From Sisyra terminalis (Eukaryota > Arthropoda > Insecta > Neuroptera > Sisyridae), in the NCBI GenBank assembly GCA_958496175.1, contig OY292279.1:434001-498000 (forward strand): a stretch of DNA of 64,000 nt, in the 5' to 3' direction. Shown in pieces: positions 14,501 to 28,400 of the stretch (within the stretch, counting starts at the first letter, position 1; each line of letters begins with the position of its first letter). The translations under genes were made by a program, and so were the position numbers. The notes under the pieces were generated by a model. It searched no databases. It saw nothing but the letters and a program-made list of their open reading frames with translations, and was not told the DNA's origin.

Positions 14501-17500
14501 ATTGCGGTTATTTTTGTGGATATTATTGCGGTTATTTTTGCGGATATCATTGCGGTTATTTTGCGGTGATATTTGCGGATATTTTTGCGGAAATCATTGC
14601 GGTTATTTTGCGGTAATATTGCGGTTATTTTTGCGGATATTATTGCGGTTATTTTTGCGGATATTATTGCGGTTATTTTTGCGGATATTATTGCGGTTAT
14701 TTTGCGGTAATATTTGCGGTTATTTTTGCGGATATCATTGCGGTTATTTTTGCGGATATTATTGCGGTTATTTTTGCGGATATTAATGCGGTTATTTTGC
14801 TGTAATATTTGCGGTTAATTTTGCGGATATCATTGCGGTTATTTTTGTGGATATTATTGCGGTTATTTTTGCGGATATCATTGCGGTTATTTTGCGGTGA
14901 TATTTGCGGTTATTTTTGCGGATTACATTGCGGTTATTTTGCGGTAATATTGCGGTTATTTTTGCGGATATTATTGCGGTTATTTTTGCGGATATTATTG
15001 CGGTTATTTTTGCGGATATTATTGCGGTTATTTTTGCGGATATCATTGCGGTTATTTTTGCGGATATCATTGCGGTTATTTTGCGGTGATATTTGCGGTT
15101 ATTTTTGCGGATATCATTGCGGTTATTTTGCGGTAATATTTGCGGTTATTTTTGCGGATATCATTGCGGTTATTTTTGCGGATATTATTGCGGTTATTTT
15201 TGCGGATATTATTGCGGTTATTTTGCTGTAATATTTGCGGTTAATTTTGCGGATATCATTGCGGTTATTTTAGAGGATATTATTGCGGTTATTTTTGCGG
15301 ATATCATTGCGGTTATTTTGCGGTGATATTTGCGGTTAATTTTGCGGATATCATTGCGGTTATTTTGCGGTAATATTTGCGGTTATTTTTGCGGATATTA
15401 TTGCGGTTATTTTTGCGGATATTATTGCGGTTATTTTTGCGGATATCATTGCGGTTATTTTTGCGGATATCATTGCGGTTATTTTGCGGTGATATTTGCG
15501 GTTATTTTTGCGGATATCATTGCGGTTATTTTGCTGTAATATTTGCGGTTATTTTTGCGGATATTATTGCGGTTATTTTGCTGTAATATTTGCGGTTATT
15601 TTTGCGGATATCATTGCGGTTATTTTGCGGTGATATTAGCGGTTATTTTTGCGGATATCATTGCGGTTATTTTGCGGTGATATTTGCGGTTATTTTTGCG
15701 GATATCATTGCGGTTATTTTGCGGTAATATTTGCGGTTATTTTTGCGGATATTATTGCGGTTATTTTTGCGGATATCATTGCGGTTATTTTGCGGTGATA
15801 TTAGCGGTTATTTTTGCGGATATCATTGCGGTTATTTTGCGGTAATATTTGCGGTTATTTTTGCGGATATCATTGCGGTTATTTTTGCGGATATTATTGC
15901 GGTTATTTTTGCGGATATCATTGCGGTTATTTTGCTGTAATATTTGCGGTTAATTTTGCGGATATTATTGCGGTTATTTTTGCGGATATCATTGCGGTTA
16001 TTTTTGCGGATATCATTGCGGTTATTTTGCTGTAATATTTGCGGTTAATTTGGCGGATATCATTGCGGCTATTTTTGCGGATATAATTGCGGTTATTTTT
16101 GCGGATATCATTGCGATTATTTTGCGGTGATATTTGCGGTTATTTTTGCGGATATCATTGCGGTTATTTTTGCGGATATTATTGCGGTTATTTTTGCGGA
16201 TATCATTGCGGTTATTTTGCGGTAACATTTGCGGTTATTTTTGCAGATATTATTGCGGTTATTTTTGCGGATATCATTGCGGTTATTTTGCTGTAATATT
16301 TGCGGTTAATTTTGCGGATATTATTGCGGTTATTTAGCGGTGATATTTGCGGTTATTTTTGCGGATATCATTGCGGTTATTTTGTGGTGATATTTGCGGT
16401 TATTTTTGCGGATATCATTGCGGTTATTTTGCGGTAATATTTGCGGTTATTTTTGCGGATATCATTGCGGTTATTTTTGCGGATATTATTGCGGTTATTT
16501 TTGCGGATATCATTGCGGTTATTTTGCTGTAATATTTGCGGTTATTTTTGCGGATATTATTGCGGTTATTTTGCTGTAATATTTGCGGTTAATTTGGCGG
16601 ATATCATTGCGGTTATTTTGCGGTGATATTTGCGGTTATTTTTGCGGATATCATTGCGGTTATTTTGCTGTAATATTTGCGGTTATTTTTGCGGATATTA
16701 TTGCGGTTATTTTTGCGGATATCATTGCGGTTATTTTGCGGTATTATTTGCGGTTATTTTTGCAGATATTATTGCGGTTATTTTTGCGGATATCATTGCG
16801 GTTATTTTGCTGTAATATTTGCGGTTAATTTTGCGGATATTATTGCGGTTATTTAGCGGTGATATTTGCGGTTATTTTTGCGGATATCATTGCGGTTATT
16901 TTGCGGTGATATTTGCGGTTATTTTTGCGGATATCATTGCGGTTATTTTGCGGTAATATTTGCGGTTATTTTTGCGGATATCATTGCGGTTATTTTTGCG
17001 GATATTATTGCGGTTATTTTTGCGGATATCATTGCGGTTATTTTGCTGTAATATTTGCGGTTATTTTTGCGGATATTATTGCGGTTATTTTTACGGATAT
17101 CATTGCGGTTATTTTGCGGTAACATTTGCGGTTATTTTTGCGGATATTATGGCGGTTATTTTTGCGGATATCATTGCGGTTATTTTGCTGTAATATTTGC
17201 GGTTAATTTTGCGGATATTATTGCGGTTTTTTCTGCGGATATCATTGCGGTTATTTTTGCGGATATTATTGCGGTTATTTTTGCGGATATTATTGCGGTT
17301 ATTTTGCGGTAATATTTGCGGTTATTTTTGCGGATATCATTGCGGTTATTTTTGCGGATATTATTGCGGTTATTTTTGCGGATATTATTACGGTTATTTT
17401 GCTGTAATATTTGCGGTTAATTTTGCGGATATCATTGCGGTTATTTTTGTGGATATTATTGCGGTTATTTTTGCGGATATCATTGCGGTTATTTTGCGGT

Positions 17501-17560
17501 GATATTTGCGGATATTTTTGCGGATATCATTGCGGTTATTTTGCGGTAATAATGCGGTTA
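11507..17560 (+). repeat. 3,122-bp-spaced higher-order repeat, two copies
   Basis: Bases about 11,507-14,071 match about 14,629-17,193 at a constant offset of 3,122 bp. After that the match resumes at an offset of 2,933 (for example 14,264 to 17,197 and 14,478 to 17,411), so the later copy has lost 189 bp equivalent to about 14,072-14,260. Differences inside the match include TTAATTTTGCGG at about 12,308 against TTATTTTTGCGG, TTAGCGGATATT near 12,769 and ATCATGGCGG near 12,867 in the first copy, and GTGGTGATATT near 16,384 and GTATTATTTGCGG near 16,741 in the second. These are sparse, so the copies are recent relatives. Confidence 0.83.
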
Positions 17561-18260
17561 TTTTTGCGGATATTATTGCGGTTATTTTTGCGGATATTAT
17601 TGCGGTTATTTTTGCGGATATCATTGCGGTTATTTTTGCGGATATCATTGCGGTTATTTTGCGGTGATATTTGCGGTTATTTTTGCGGATATCATTGCGG
17701 TTATTTTGCGGTAATATTTGCGGTTATTTTTGCGGATATCATTGCGGTTATTTTTGCGGATATTATTGCGGTTATTTTTGCGGATATTATTGCGGTTATT
17801 TTGCTGTAATATTTGCGGTTAATTTTGCGGATATCATTGCGGTTATTTTAGAGGATATTATTGCGGTAATTTTTGCGGATATCATTGCGGTTATTTTGCG
17901 GTGATATTTGCGGTTAATTTTGCGGATATCATTGCGGTTATTTTGCGGTAATATTTGCGGTTATTTTTGCGGATATTATTGCGGTTATTTTTGCGGATAT
18001 CATTGCGGTTATTTTGCGGTGATATTTGCGGTTATTTTTGCGGATATCATTGCGGTTATTTTGCGGTAATATTTGCGGTTATTTTTGCGGATATCATTGC
18101 GGTTATTTTTGCGGATATTATTGCGGTTATTTTTGCGGATATTATTGCGGTTATTTTGCTGTAATATTTGCGGTTAATTTTGCGGATATCATTGCGGTTA
18201 TTTTAGAGGATATTATTGCGGTAATTTTTGCGGATATCATTGCGGTTATTTTGCGGTGAT
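17411..18260 (+). repeat. Short 355-bp tandem period at the end of the first family
   Basis: The stretch around 17,671-17,904 is repeated at 18,026-18,259, offset 355 bp. Both copies contain the TTAGAGGATATT variant followed by GCGGTAATTTTTGCGG. The upstream part, about 17,411-17,800, resembles 1,529-1,927, including TGTGGATATT and GCGGATATTTTTGCGG. The odd element GCGGTAATAATGCGG lies near 17,542. This is the last block with dense first-family markers before the array changes character near 18,260. Confidence 0.72.
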
Positions 18261-20134
18261 ATTTGCGGTTAATTTTGCGGATATCATTGCGGTTATTTTG
18301 CTGTAATATTTGCGGTTATTTTTGCGGATATCATTGCGGTTATTTTGCGGTGATATTAGCGGTTATTTTTGCGGATATTATTGCGGTTATATTTACGGAT
18401 ATCATTGCGGTTATTTTGCTGTAACATTTGCGGTTATTTTTGCGGATATCATTGCGGTTATTTTGCCGTGATATTTGCGGTTATTTTTGCGGATATCATT
18501 GCGGTTATTTTGCGGTAATACTTGCGGTTATTTTTGCGGATATCATTGCTGTTATTTTTGCGGATATTATTGCGGTTATTTTAGCGGATATTATTGCGGT
18601 TATTTTTGCGGATATCATTGCGGTTATTTTGCGGTAATATTTGCGGTTATTTTTGCGGATATTATTGCGGTTATTTTGCTGTAATATTTGCGGTTAATTA
18701 TGCGGATATCATTGCGGTTATTTTTGCGGATATTATTGCGGTTATTTTTGCGGATATCATTGCGGTTATTTTGCGGTGATATTTGTGGTTATTTTTGCGG
18801 ATATCATTGCGGTTATTTTGCGGTAATATTTGCGGTTATTTTTGCGGATATCATTGCGGTTAATTTTGCGGATATCATTGCGGTTATTTTGCGGTGATAT
18901 TTGCGGTTATTTTTGCGGATATCATTGCGGTTATTTTGCGGTAATATTTGCGGTTATTTTTGCAGATATCATTGCGGTTATTTTTGCGGATATTATTGCG
19001 GTTATTTTTGAGGATATCATTGCGGTTATTTTTGCGGATATCATTGCGGTTATTTTGCGGTAATATTTGCGGTTATTTTTGCGGATATTATTGCGGTTAT
19101 TTTGCTGTAATATTTGCGGTTAATTATGCGGATATCATTGCGATTATTTTTGCGGATATTATTGCGGTTATTTTTGCGGATATCATTGCGGTTATTTTGC
19201 GGTGATATTTGTGGTTATTTTTGCGGATATCATTGCGGTTATTTTGCGGTAATATTTGCGGTTATTTTTGCGGATATCATTGCGGTTAATTTTGCGGATA
19301 TCATTGCGGTTATTTTGCGGTGATATTTGCGGTTATTTTTGCGGATATCATTGCGGTAATACTTGCGGTTATTTTTGCGGATATCATTGCTGTTATTTTT
19401 GCGGATATTATTGCGGTTATTTTAGCGGATATTATTGCGGTTATTTTTGCGGATATCATTGCGGTTATTTTGCGGTAATATTTGCGGTTATTTTTGCGGA
19501 TATTATTGCGATTATTTTTGCGGATATCATTGCGGTTATTTTGCGGTAATATTTGCGGTTATTTTTGCGGATATTATTGCGGTTATTTTGCTGTAATATT
19601 TGCGGTTAATTATGCGGATATCATTGCGGTTATTTTTGCGGATATTATTGCGGTTATTTTTGCGGATATCATTGCGGTTATTTTGCGGTGATATTTGTGG
19701 TTATTTTTGCGGATATCATTGCGGTTATTTTGCGGTAATATTTGCGGTTATTTTTGCGGATATCATTGCGGTTAATTTTGCGGATATCATTGCGGTTATT
19801 TTGCGGTGATATTTGCGGTTATTTTTGCGGATATCATTGCGGTTATTTTGCGGTAATATTTGCGGTTATTTTTGCAGATATCATTGCGGTTATTTTTGCG
19901 GATATCATTGCGGTTATTTTGCGGTGATATTTGCGGTTATTTTTGCGGATATCATTGCGGTTATTTTGCGGTAATATTTGCGGTTATTTTTACAGATATG
20001 ATTGCGGTTATTTTTGCGGATATCATTGCGGTTATTTTGCGGTAACATTTGCGGTTATTTTTGCGGATATTATTGCGGTTATTTTTGCGGATATAATTGC
20101 GGTTATTTTGCGGTAATATTTGCGGTTATTTTTG
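18260..20134 (+). repeat. Block with 426- and 486-bp periods
   Basis: The variant TTAATTATGCGG occurs near 18,694, 19,120 and 19,606, each followed about 90 bp later by ATATTTGTGGTTATT near 18,780, 19,206 and 19,692. The spacings are 426 and 486 bp, so a block of roughly 0.3-0.4 kb exists three times. TACTTGCGG (near 18,519 and 19,360) and GCTGTTATT (near 18,548 and 19,389) are further shared variants that recur far downstream. Odd elements include TTACAGATATGATTG near 19,988 and GCCGTGATATT near 18,464. No gene is present. Confidence 0.74.
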
Positions 20135-23100
20135 CGGATATCATTGCGGTTATTTTGCGGTGATATTTGCGGTTATTTTTGCGGATATCATTGCGGTTAT
20201 TTTGCGGTAATTTTTGCGGTTATTTTTGCGGATATTATTGCGGTTATTTTGCTGTAATATTTGCGGTTATTTTAGCGGATATCATTGCGGTTATTTTGCG
20301 GTAATATTTGCGGTTATTTTTGCAGATATCATTGCGGTTATTTTTGCGGATATTATTGCGGTTATTTTTGCGGATATCATTGCGGTTATTTTTGCGGATA
20401 TCATTGCGGTTATTTTGCGGTGATATTTGCGGTTATTTTTACGGATATCATTGCGGTTATTTTGCGGTAACATTTGCGGTTATTTTTGCGGATATTATAG
20501 CGGTTATTTTTGCGGATATCATTGCGGTTATTTTGCTGCAATATTTGCGGTTATTTTTGCAGATATTATTGCGGTTATTTTATGGTGATATTTGCGGTTA
20601 TTTTTGCGGATATCATTGCGGTTATTTTGCGGTGATATTTGCGGTTATTTTTGCGGATATCATTGCGGTTATTTTTGCGGATATTATTGCGGTTATTTTT
20701 GCGGATATCATTGCGGTTATTTTGCTGTAATATTTGCGGTTAATTTTGCGGATATTATTGCGGTTTTTTCTGCGGATATCATTGCGGTTATTTTTGCGGA
20801 TATAATTGCGGTTATTTTTGCGGATATTATTGCGGTTATTTTTGCGGATATCATTGCGGTTATTTTTGCGGATATTATTGCGGTTATTTTTGCGGATATT
20901 ATTGCGGTTATTTTGCTGTAATATTTGCGGTTAATTTTGCGGATATCATTGCGGTTATTTTTGTGGATATTATTGCGGTTATTTTTGCGGATATCATTGC
21001 GGTTATTTTGCGGTGATATTTGCGGTTATTTTTGCGGATATCATTGCGGTTATTTTGCGGTAATATTGCGGTTATTTTTGCGGATATTATTGCGGTTATT
21101 TTTGCGGATATTATTGCGGTTATTTTTGCGGATATCATTGCGGTTATTTTTGCGGATATCATTGCGGTTATTTTTGCGGATATTATTGCGGTTTTTTTTG
21201 CGGATATTATTGCGGTTATTTTGCTGTAATATTTGCGGTTAATTTAGCGGATATCATTGCGGTTATTTTAGAGGATATTATTGCGGTTATTTTTGCGGAT
21301 ATCATTGCGGTTATTTTGCGGTGATATTTGCGGTTAATTTAGCGGATATCATTGCGGTTATTTTGCGGTAATATTTGCGGTTATTTTTGCGGATATTATT
21401 GCGGTTATTTTTGCGGATATTATTGCGGTTATTTTTGCGGATATCATTGCGGTTATTTTTGCGGATATCATTGCGGTTATTTTGCGGTGATATTTGCGGT
21501 TATTTTTGCGGATATCATTGCGGTTATTTTGCGGTAATATTTGCGGTTATTTTTGCGGATATTATTGCGGTTATTTTGCTGTAATATTTGCGGTTATTTT
21601 TGCGGATATCATTGCGGATATTTTGCGGTGATATTAGCGGTTATTTTTGCGGATATCATTGCGGTTATTTTGCGGTGATATTTGCGGTTATTTTTGCGGA
21701 TATCATTGCGGTTATTTTGCGGTAATATTTGCGGTTATTTTTGCGGATATTATTGCGGTTATTTTTGCGGATATCATTGCGGTTATTTTGCGGTGATATT
21801 TGCGGTTATATTTGCGGATATCATTGCGGTTATTTTGCGGTAATATTTGCGGTTATTTTTGCGGATATCATTGCGGTTATTTTTGCGGATATTATTGCGG
21901 TTATTTTTGCGGATATCATTGGGGTTATTTTGCTGTAATATTTGCGGTTAATTTTGCGGATATTATTGCGGTTATTTTGGCGGATATCATTGCGGTTATT
22001 TTTGCGGATATCATTGCGGTTATTTTGCGGTGATATTTGCGGTTATTTTTGCGGATATCATTGCGGTTATTTTGCGGTAATACTTGCGGTTATTTTTGCG
22101 GATATCATTGCTGTTATTTTTGCGGATATTATTGCGGTTATTTTAGCGGATATTATTGCGGTTATTTTTGCGGATATCATTGCGGTTATTTTGCGGTAAC
22201 ATTTGCGGTTATTTTTGCGGATATTATTGCGGTTATTTTTGCGGATATCAATGCGGTTATTTTGCGGTAATATTTGCGGTTATTTTTGCGGATATTATTG
22301 CGGTTATTTTGCTGTAATATTTGCGGTTAATTTTGCGGATATCATTGCGGTTATTTTTGCGGATATTATTGCGGTTATTTTTGCGGATATCATTGCGGTT
22401 ATTTTGCGGTGATATTTGCGGTTATTTTTGCGGATATCATTGCGGTTATTTTGCGGTAATATTTGCGGTTATTTTTGCGGATATCATTGCGGTTAATTTT
22501 GCGGATATCATTGCGGTTATTTTGCGGTGATATTTGCGGTTATTTTTGCGGATATCATTGCGGTTATTTTGCGGTAATATTTGCGGTTATTTTTGCAGAT
22601 ATCATTGCGGTTATTTTTGCGGATATTATTGCGGTTATTTTTGCGGATATCATTGCGGTTATTTTTGCGGATATCATTGCGGTTATTTTGCGGTGATATT
22701 TGCGGTTATTTTTGCGGATATCATTGCGGTTATTTTGCGGTAATATTTGCGGTTATTTTTGCAGATATCATTGCGGTTATTTTTGCGGATATTATTGCGG
22801 TTATTTTTGCGGATATCATTGCGGTTATTTTTGCGGATATCATTGCGGTTATTTTGCGGTGATATTTGCGGTTATTTTTGCGGATATCATTGCGGTTATT
22901 TTGCGGTAATTTTTGCGGTTATTTTTGCGGATATTATTGCGGTTATTTTGCTGTAATATTTGCGGTTAATTTTGCGGAAATCATTGCGGTTATTTTTGCG
23001 GATATTATTGCGGTTATTTTTGCGGATATCATTGCGGTTATTTTGCGGTGATATTTGCGGTTATTTTTGCGGATATCATTGCGGTTATTTTGCGGTAATA

Positions 23101-25459
23101 TTTGCGGTTATTTTTGCGGATATCATTGCCGTTATTTTTGCGGATATCATTGCGGTTATTTCGCGGTGATATTTGCGGTTATTTTTGCGGATATCATTGC
23201 GGTTATTTTGCGGTAATATTTGCGGTTATTTTTGCAGATATCATTGCGGTTATTTTTGCGGATATTATTGCGGTTATTTTTGCGGATATCATTGCGGTTA
23301 TTTTTGCGGATATCATTGCGGTTATTTTTGCGGATATAATTGCGGTTATTTTTGCGGATATCATTGCGGTTATTTTGGCGGATATCATTGCGGTTATTTT
23401 GCGGTAATATTTGCGGTTATTTTTGCGGATATCATTGCGGTTATTTTGCGGTGATATTTGCGGTTATTTTTGCGGATATTATTGCGGTTATTTTTGCGGA
23501 TATCATTGCGGTTATTTTGCGGTAATATTTGCGGTTATTTTTGCGGATATTATTGCGGTTATTTTTGCGGATATCATTGCGGTTATTTTTGCGGATATAA
23601 TTGCGGTTATTTTTGCGGATATCATTGCGGTTATTTTTGCGGATAATATTGCGGTTATTTTTGCGGATATTATTGCGGTTATATTTGCGGATATCATTGC
23701 GGTTATTTTGCGGTGATATTTGCGGTTATTTTTGCGGATATCATTGCGGTTATTTTGCGGTAATTTTTGCGGTTATTTTTGCGGATATTATTGCGGTTAT
23801 TTTGCTGTAATATTTGCGGTTATTTTAGCGGATATCATTGCGGTTATTTTGCGGTAATATTTGCGGTTATTTTTGCAGATATCATTGCGGTTATTTTTGC
23901 GGATATTATTGCGGTTATTTTTGCGGATATCATTGCGGTTATTTTTGCGGATATCATTGCGGTTATTTTGCGGTGATATTTGCGGTTATTTTTACGGATA
24001 TCATTGCGGTTATTTTGCGGATATTATAGCGGTTATTTTTGCGGATATCATTGCGGTTATTTTGCTGCAATATTTGCGGTTATTTTTGCAGATATTATTG
24101 CGGTTATTTTATGGTGATATTTGCGGTTATTTTTGCGGATATCATTGCGGTTATTTTGCGGTGATATTTGCGGTTATTTTTGCGGATATCATTGCGGTTA
24201 TTTTTGCGGATATTATTGCGGTTATTTTTGCGGATATCATTGCGGTTATTTTGCTGTAATATTTGCGGTTAATTTTGCGGATATTATTGCGGTTTTTTCT
24301 GCGGATATCATTGCGGTTATTTTTGCGGATATAATTGCGGTTATTTTTGCGGATATTATTGCGGTTATTTTTGCGGATATCATTGCGGTTATTTTTGCGG
24401 ATATTATTGCGGTTATTTTTGGGGATATTATTGCGGTTATTTTGCTGTAATATTTGCGGTTAATTTTGCGGATATCATTGCGGTTATTTTTGTGGATATT
24501 ATTGCGGTTATTTTTGCGGATATCATTGCGGTTATTTTGCGGTGATATTTGCGGTTATTTTTGCGGATATCATTGCGGTTATTTTGCGGTAATATTGCGG
24601 TTATTTTTGCGGATATTATTGCGGTTATTTTTGCGGATATTATTGCGGTTATTTTTGCGGATATCATTGCGGTTATTTTTGCGGATATCATTGCGGTTAT
24701 TTTTGCGGATATTATTGCGGTTTTTTTTGCGGATATTATTGCGGTTATTTTGCTGTAATATTTGCGGTTAATTTAGCGGATATCATTGCGGTTATTTTAG
24801 AGGATATTATTGCGGTTATTTTTGCGGATATCATTGCGGTTATTTTGCGGTGATATTTGCGGTTAATTTAGCGGATATCATTGCGGTTATTTTGCGGTAA
24901 TATTTGCGGTTATTTTTGCGGATATTATTGCGGTTATTTTTGCGGATATTATTGCGGTTATTTTTGCGGATATCATTGCGGTTATTTTTGCGGATATCAT
25001 TGCGGTTATTTTGCGGTGATATTTGCGGTTATTTTTGCGGATATCATTGCGGTTATTTTGCGGTAATATTTGCGGTTATTTTTGCGGATATTATTGCGGT
25101 TATTTTGCTGTAATATTTGCGGTTATTTTTGCGGATATCATTGCGGATATTTTGCGGTGATATTAGCGGTTATTTTTGCGGATATCATTGCGGTTATTTT
25201 GCGGTGATATTTGCGGTTATTTTTGCGGATATCATTGCGGTTATTTTGCGGTAATATTTGCGGTTATTTTTGCGGATATTATTGCGGTTATTTTTGCGGA
25301 TATCATTGCGGTTATTTTGCGGTGATATTTGCGGTTATATTTGCGGATATCATTGCGGTTATTTTGCGGTAATATTTGCGGTTATTTTTGCGGATATCAT
25401 TGCGGTTATTTTTGCGGATATTATTGCGGTTATTTTTGCGGATATCATTGCGGTTATTT
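20135..25459 (+). repeat. 1.8-kb block duplicated at about 3.53-3.55 kb spacing
   Basis: About 20,135-21,930 matches about 23,688-25,459. The offset is 3,553 bp at first and 3,529 bp after one 24-bp loss in the later copy near 24,020. Shared variants include GCTGCAATATTTGCGG near 20,537/24,063, TTATGGTGATATT near 20,580/24,109, the T6-CTGCGG variant near 20,765/24,294, a T8 run near 21,192/24,721 and TTAGAGGATATT near 21,268/24,797. Single differences are visible, for example GGGGATATT near 24,420 and ATTGGGGTTATT near 21,920. Between the copies lie the 166-bp pair and the GCGGATAATATTG variant near 23,641. Confidence 0.78.
22534..22865 (+). repeat. 166-bp unit, tandem pair
   Basis: A 166-bp unit, five 24-bp plus two 23-bp dimers, occurs twice in a row. 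Each unit holds one C punctuation, one D punctuation and one TGCAGATATCAT element directly after the D-linked A. The same pair recurs at five other places in the window. Confidence 0.85.
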
Positions 25460-28400
25460 TTGCGGATATAATTGCGGTTATTTTTGCGGATATCATTGCG
25501 GTTATTTTGGCGGATATCATTGCGGTTATTTTGCGGTAATATTTGCGGTTATTTTTGCGGATATCATTGCGGTTATTTTGCGGTGATATTTGCGGTTATT
25601 TTTGCGGATATTATTGCGGTTATTTTTGCGGATATCATTGCGGTTATTTTGCGGTAATATTTGCGGTTATTTTTGCGGATATTATTGCGGTTATTTTTGC
25701 GGATATCATTGCGGTTATTTTTGCGGATATAATTGCGGTTATTTTTGCGGATATCATTGCGGTTATTTTTGCGGATAATATTGCGGTTATTTTTGCGGAT
25801 ATTATTGCGGTTATATTTGCGGATATCATTGCGGTTATTTTGCGGTAATTTTTGCGGTTATTTTTGCGGATATTATTGCGGTTATTTTGCTGTAATATTT
25901 GCGGTTATTTTAGCGGATATCATTGCGGTTATTTTGCGGTAATATTTGCGGTTATTTTTGCGGATATCATTGCGGTTATTTTGCGGTGATATTTGCGGTT
26001 ATTTTTGCGGATATCATTGCGGTTATTTTTGCGGATATTATTGCGGTTATTTTTGCGGATATCATTGCGGTTATTTTGCTGTAATATTTGCGGTTAATTT
26101 TGCGGATATTATTGCGGTTTTTTCTGCGGATATCATTGCGGTTATTTTTGCGGATATAATTGCGGTTATTTTTGCGGATATTATTGCGGTTATTTTTGCG
26201 GATATCATTGCGGTTATTTTTGCGGATATTATTGCGGTTATTTTTGCGGATATTATTGCGGTTATTTTGCTGTAATATTTGCGGTTAATTTTGCGGATAT
26301 CATTGCGGTTATTTTTGTGGATATTATTGCGGTTATTTTTGCGGATATCATTGCGGTTATTTTGCGGTGATATTTGCGGTTATTTTTGCGGATATCATTG
26401 CGGTTATTTTGCGGTAATATTGCGGTTATTTTTGCGGATATTATTGCGGTTATTTTTGCGGATATTATTGCGGTTATTTTTGCGGATATCATTGCGGTTA
26501 TTTTTGCGGATATCATTGCGGTTATTTTTGCGGATATTATTGCGGTTTTTTTTGCGGATATTATTGCGGTTATTTTGCTGTAATATTTGCGGTTAATTTA
26601 GCGGATATCATTGCGGTTATTTTAGAGGATATTATTGCGGTTATTTTTGCGGATATCATTGCGGTTATTTTGCGGTGATATTTGCGGTTAATTTAGCGGA
26701 TATCATTGCGGTTATTTTGCGGTAATATTTGCGGTTATTTTTGCGGATATTATTGCGGTTATTTTTGCGGATATTATTGCGGTTATTTTTGCGGATATCA
26801 TTGCGGTTATTTTTGCGGATATCATTGCGGTTATTTTGCGGTGATATTTGCGGTTATTTTTGCGGATATCATTGCGGTTATTTTGCGGTAATATTTGCGG
26901 TTATTTTTGCGGATATTATTGCGGTTATTTTGCTGTAATATTTGCGGTTATTTTTGCGGATATCATTGCGGATATTTTGCGGTGATATTAGCGGTTATTT
27001 TTGCGGATATCATTGCGGTTATTTTGCGGTGATATTTGCGGTTATTTTTGCGGATATCATTGCGGTTATTTTGCGGTAATATTTGCGGTTATTTTTGCGG
27101 ATATTATTGCGGTTATTTTTGCGGATATCATTGCGGTTATTTTGCGGTGATATTTGCGGTTATATTTGCGGATATCATTGCGGTTATTTTGCGGTAATAT
27201 TTGCGGTTATTTTTGCGGATATCATTGCGGTTATTTTTGCGGATATTATTGCGGTTATTTTTGCGGATATCATTGCGGTTATTTTGCTGTAATATTTGCG
27301 GTTAATTTTGCGGATATTATTGCGGTTATTTTGGCGGATATCATTGCGGTTATTTTTGCGGATATCATTGCGGTTATTTTGCGGTGATATTTGCGGTTAT
27401 TTTTGCGGATATCATTGCGGTTATTTTGCGGTAATACTTGCGGTTATTTTTGCGGATATCATTGCTGTTATTTTTGCGGATATTATTGCGGTTATTTTAG
27501 CGGATATTATTGCGGTTATTTTTGCGGATATCATTGCGGTTATTTTGCGGTAACATTTGCGGTTATTTTTGCGGATATTATTGCGGTTATTTTTGCGGAT
27601 ATCAATGCGGTTATTTTGCGGTAATATTTGCGGTTAATTTTGCGGATATCATTGCGGTTATTTTTGCGGATATTATTGCGGTTATTTTTGCGGATATCAT
27701 TGCGGTTATTTTGCGGTGATATTTGCGGTTATTTTTGCGGATATCATTGCGGTTATTTTGCGGTAATATTTGCGGTTATTTTTGCGGATATCATTGCGGT
27801 TAATTTTGCGGATATCATTGCGGTTATTTTGCGGTGATATTTGCGGTTATTTTTGCGGATATCATTGCGGTTATTTTGCGGTAATATTTGCGGTTATTTT
27901 TGCAGATATCATTGCGGTTATTTTTGCGGATATTATTGCGGTTATTTTTGCGGATATCATTGCGGTTATTTTTGCGGATATCATTGCGGTTATTTTGCGG
28001 TGATATTTGCGGTTATTTTTGCGGATATCATTGCGGTTATTTTGCGGTAATATTTGCGGTTATTTTTGCAGATATCATTGCGGTTATTTTTGCGGATATT
28101 ATTGCGGTTATTTTTGCGGATATCATTGCGGTTATTTTTGCGGATATCATTGCGGTTATTTTGCGGTGATATTTGCGGTTATTTTTGCGGATATCATTGC
28201 GGTTATTTTGCGGTAATTTTTGCGGTTATTTTTGCGGATATTATTGCGGTTATTTTGCTGTAATATTTGCGGTTAATTTTGCGGAAATCATTGCGGTTAT
28301 TTTTGCGGATATTATTGCGGTTATTTTTGCGGATATCATTGCGGTTATTTTGCGGTGATATTTGCGGTTATTTTTGCGGATATCATTGCGGTTATTTTGC

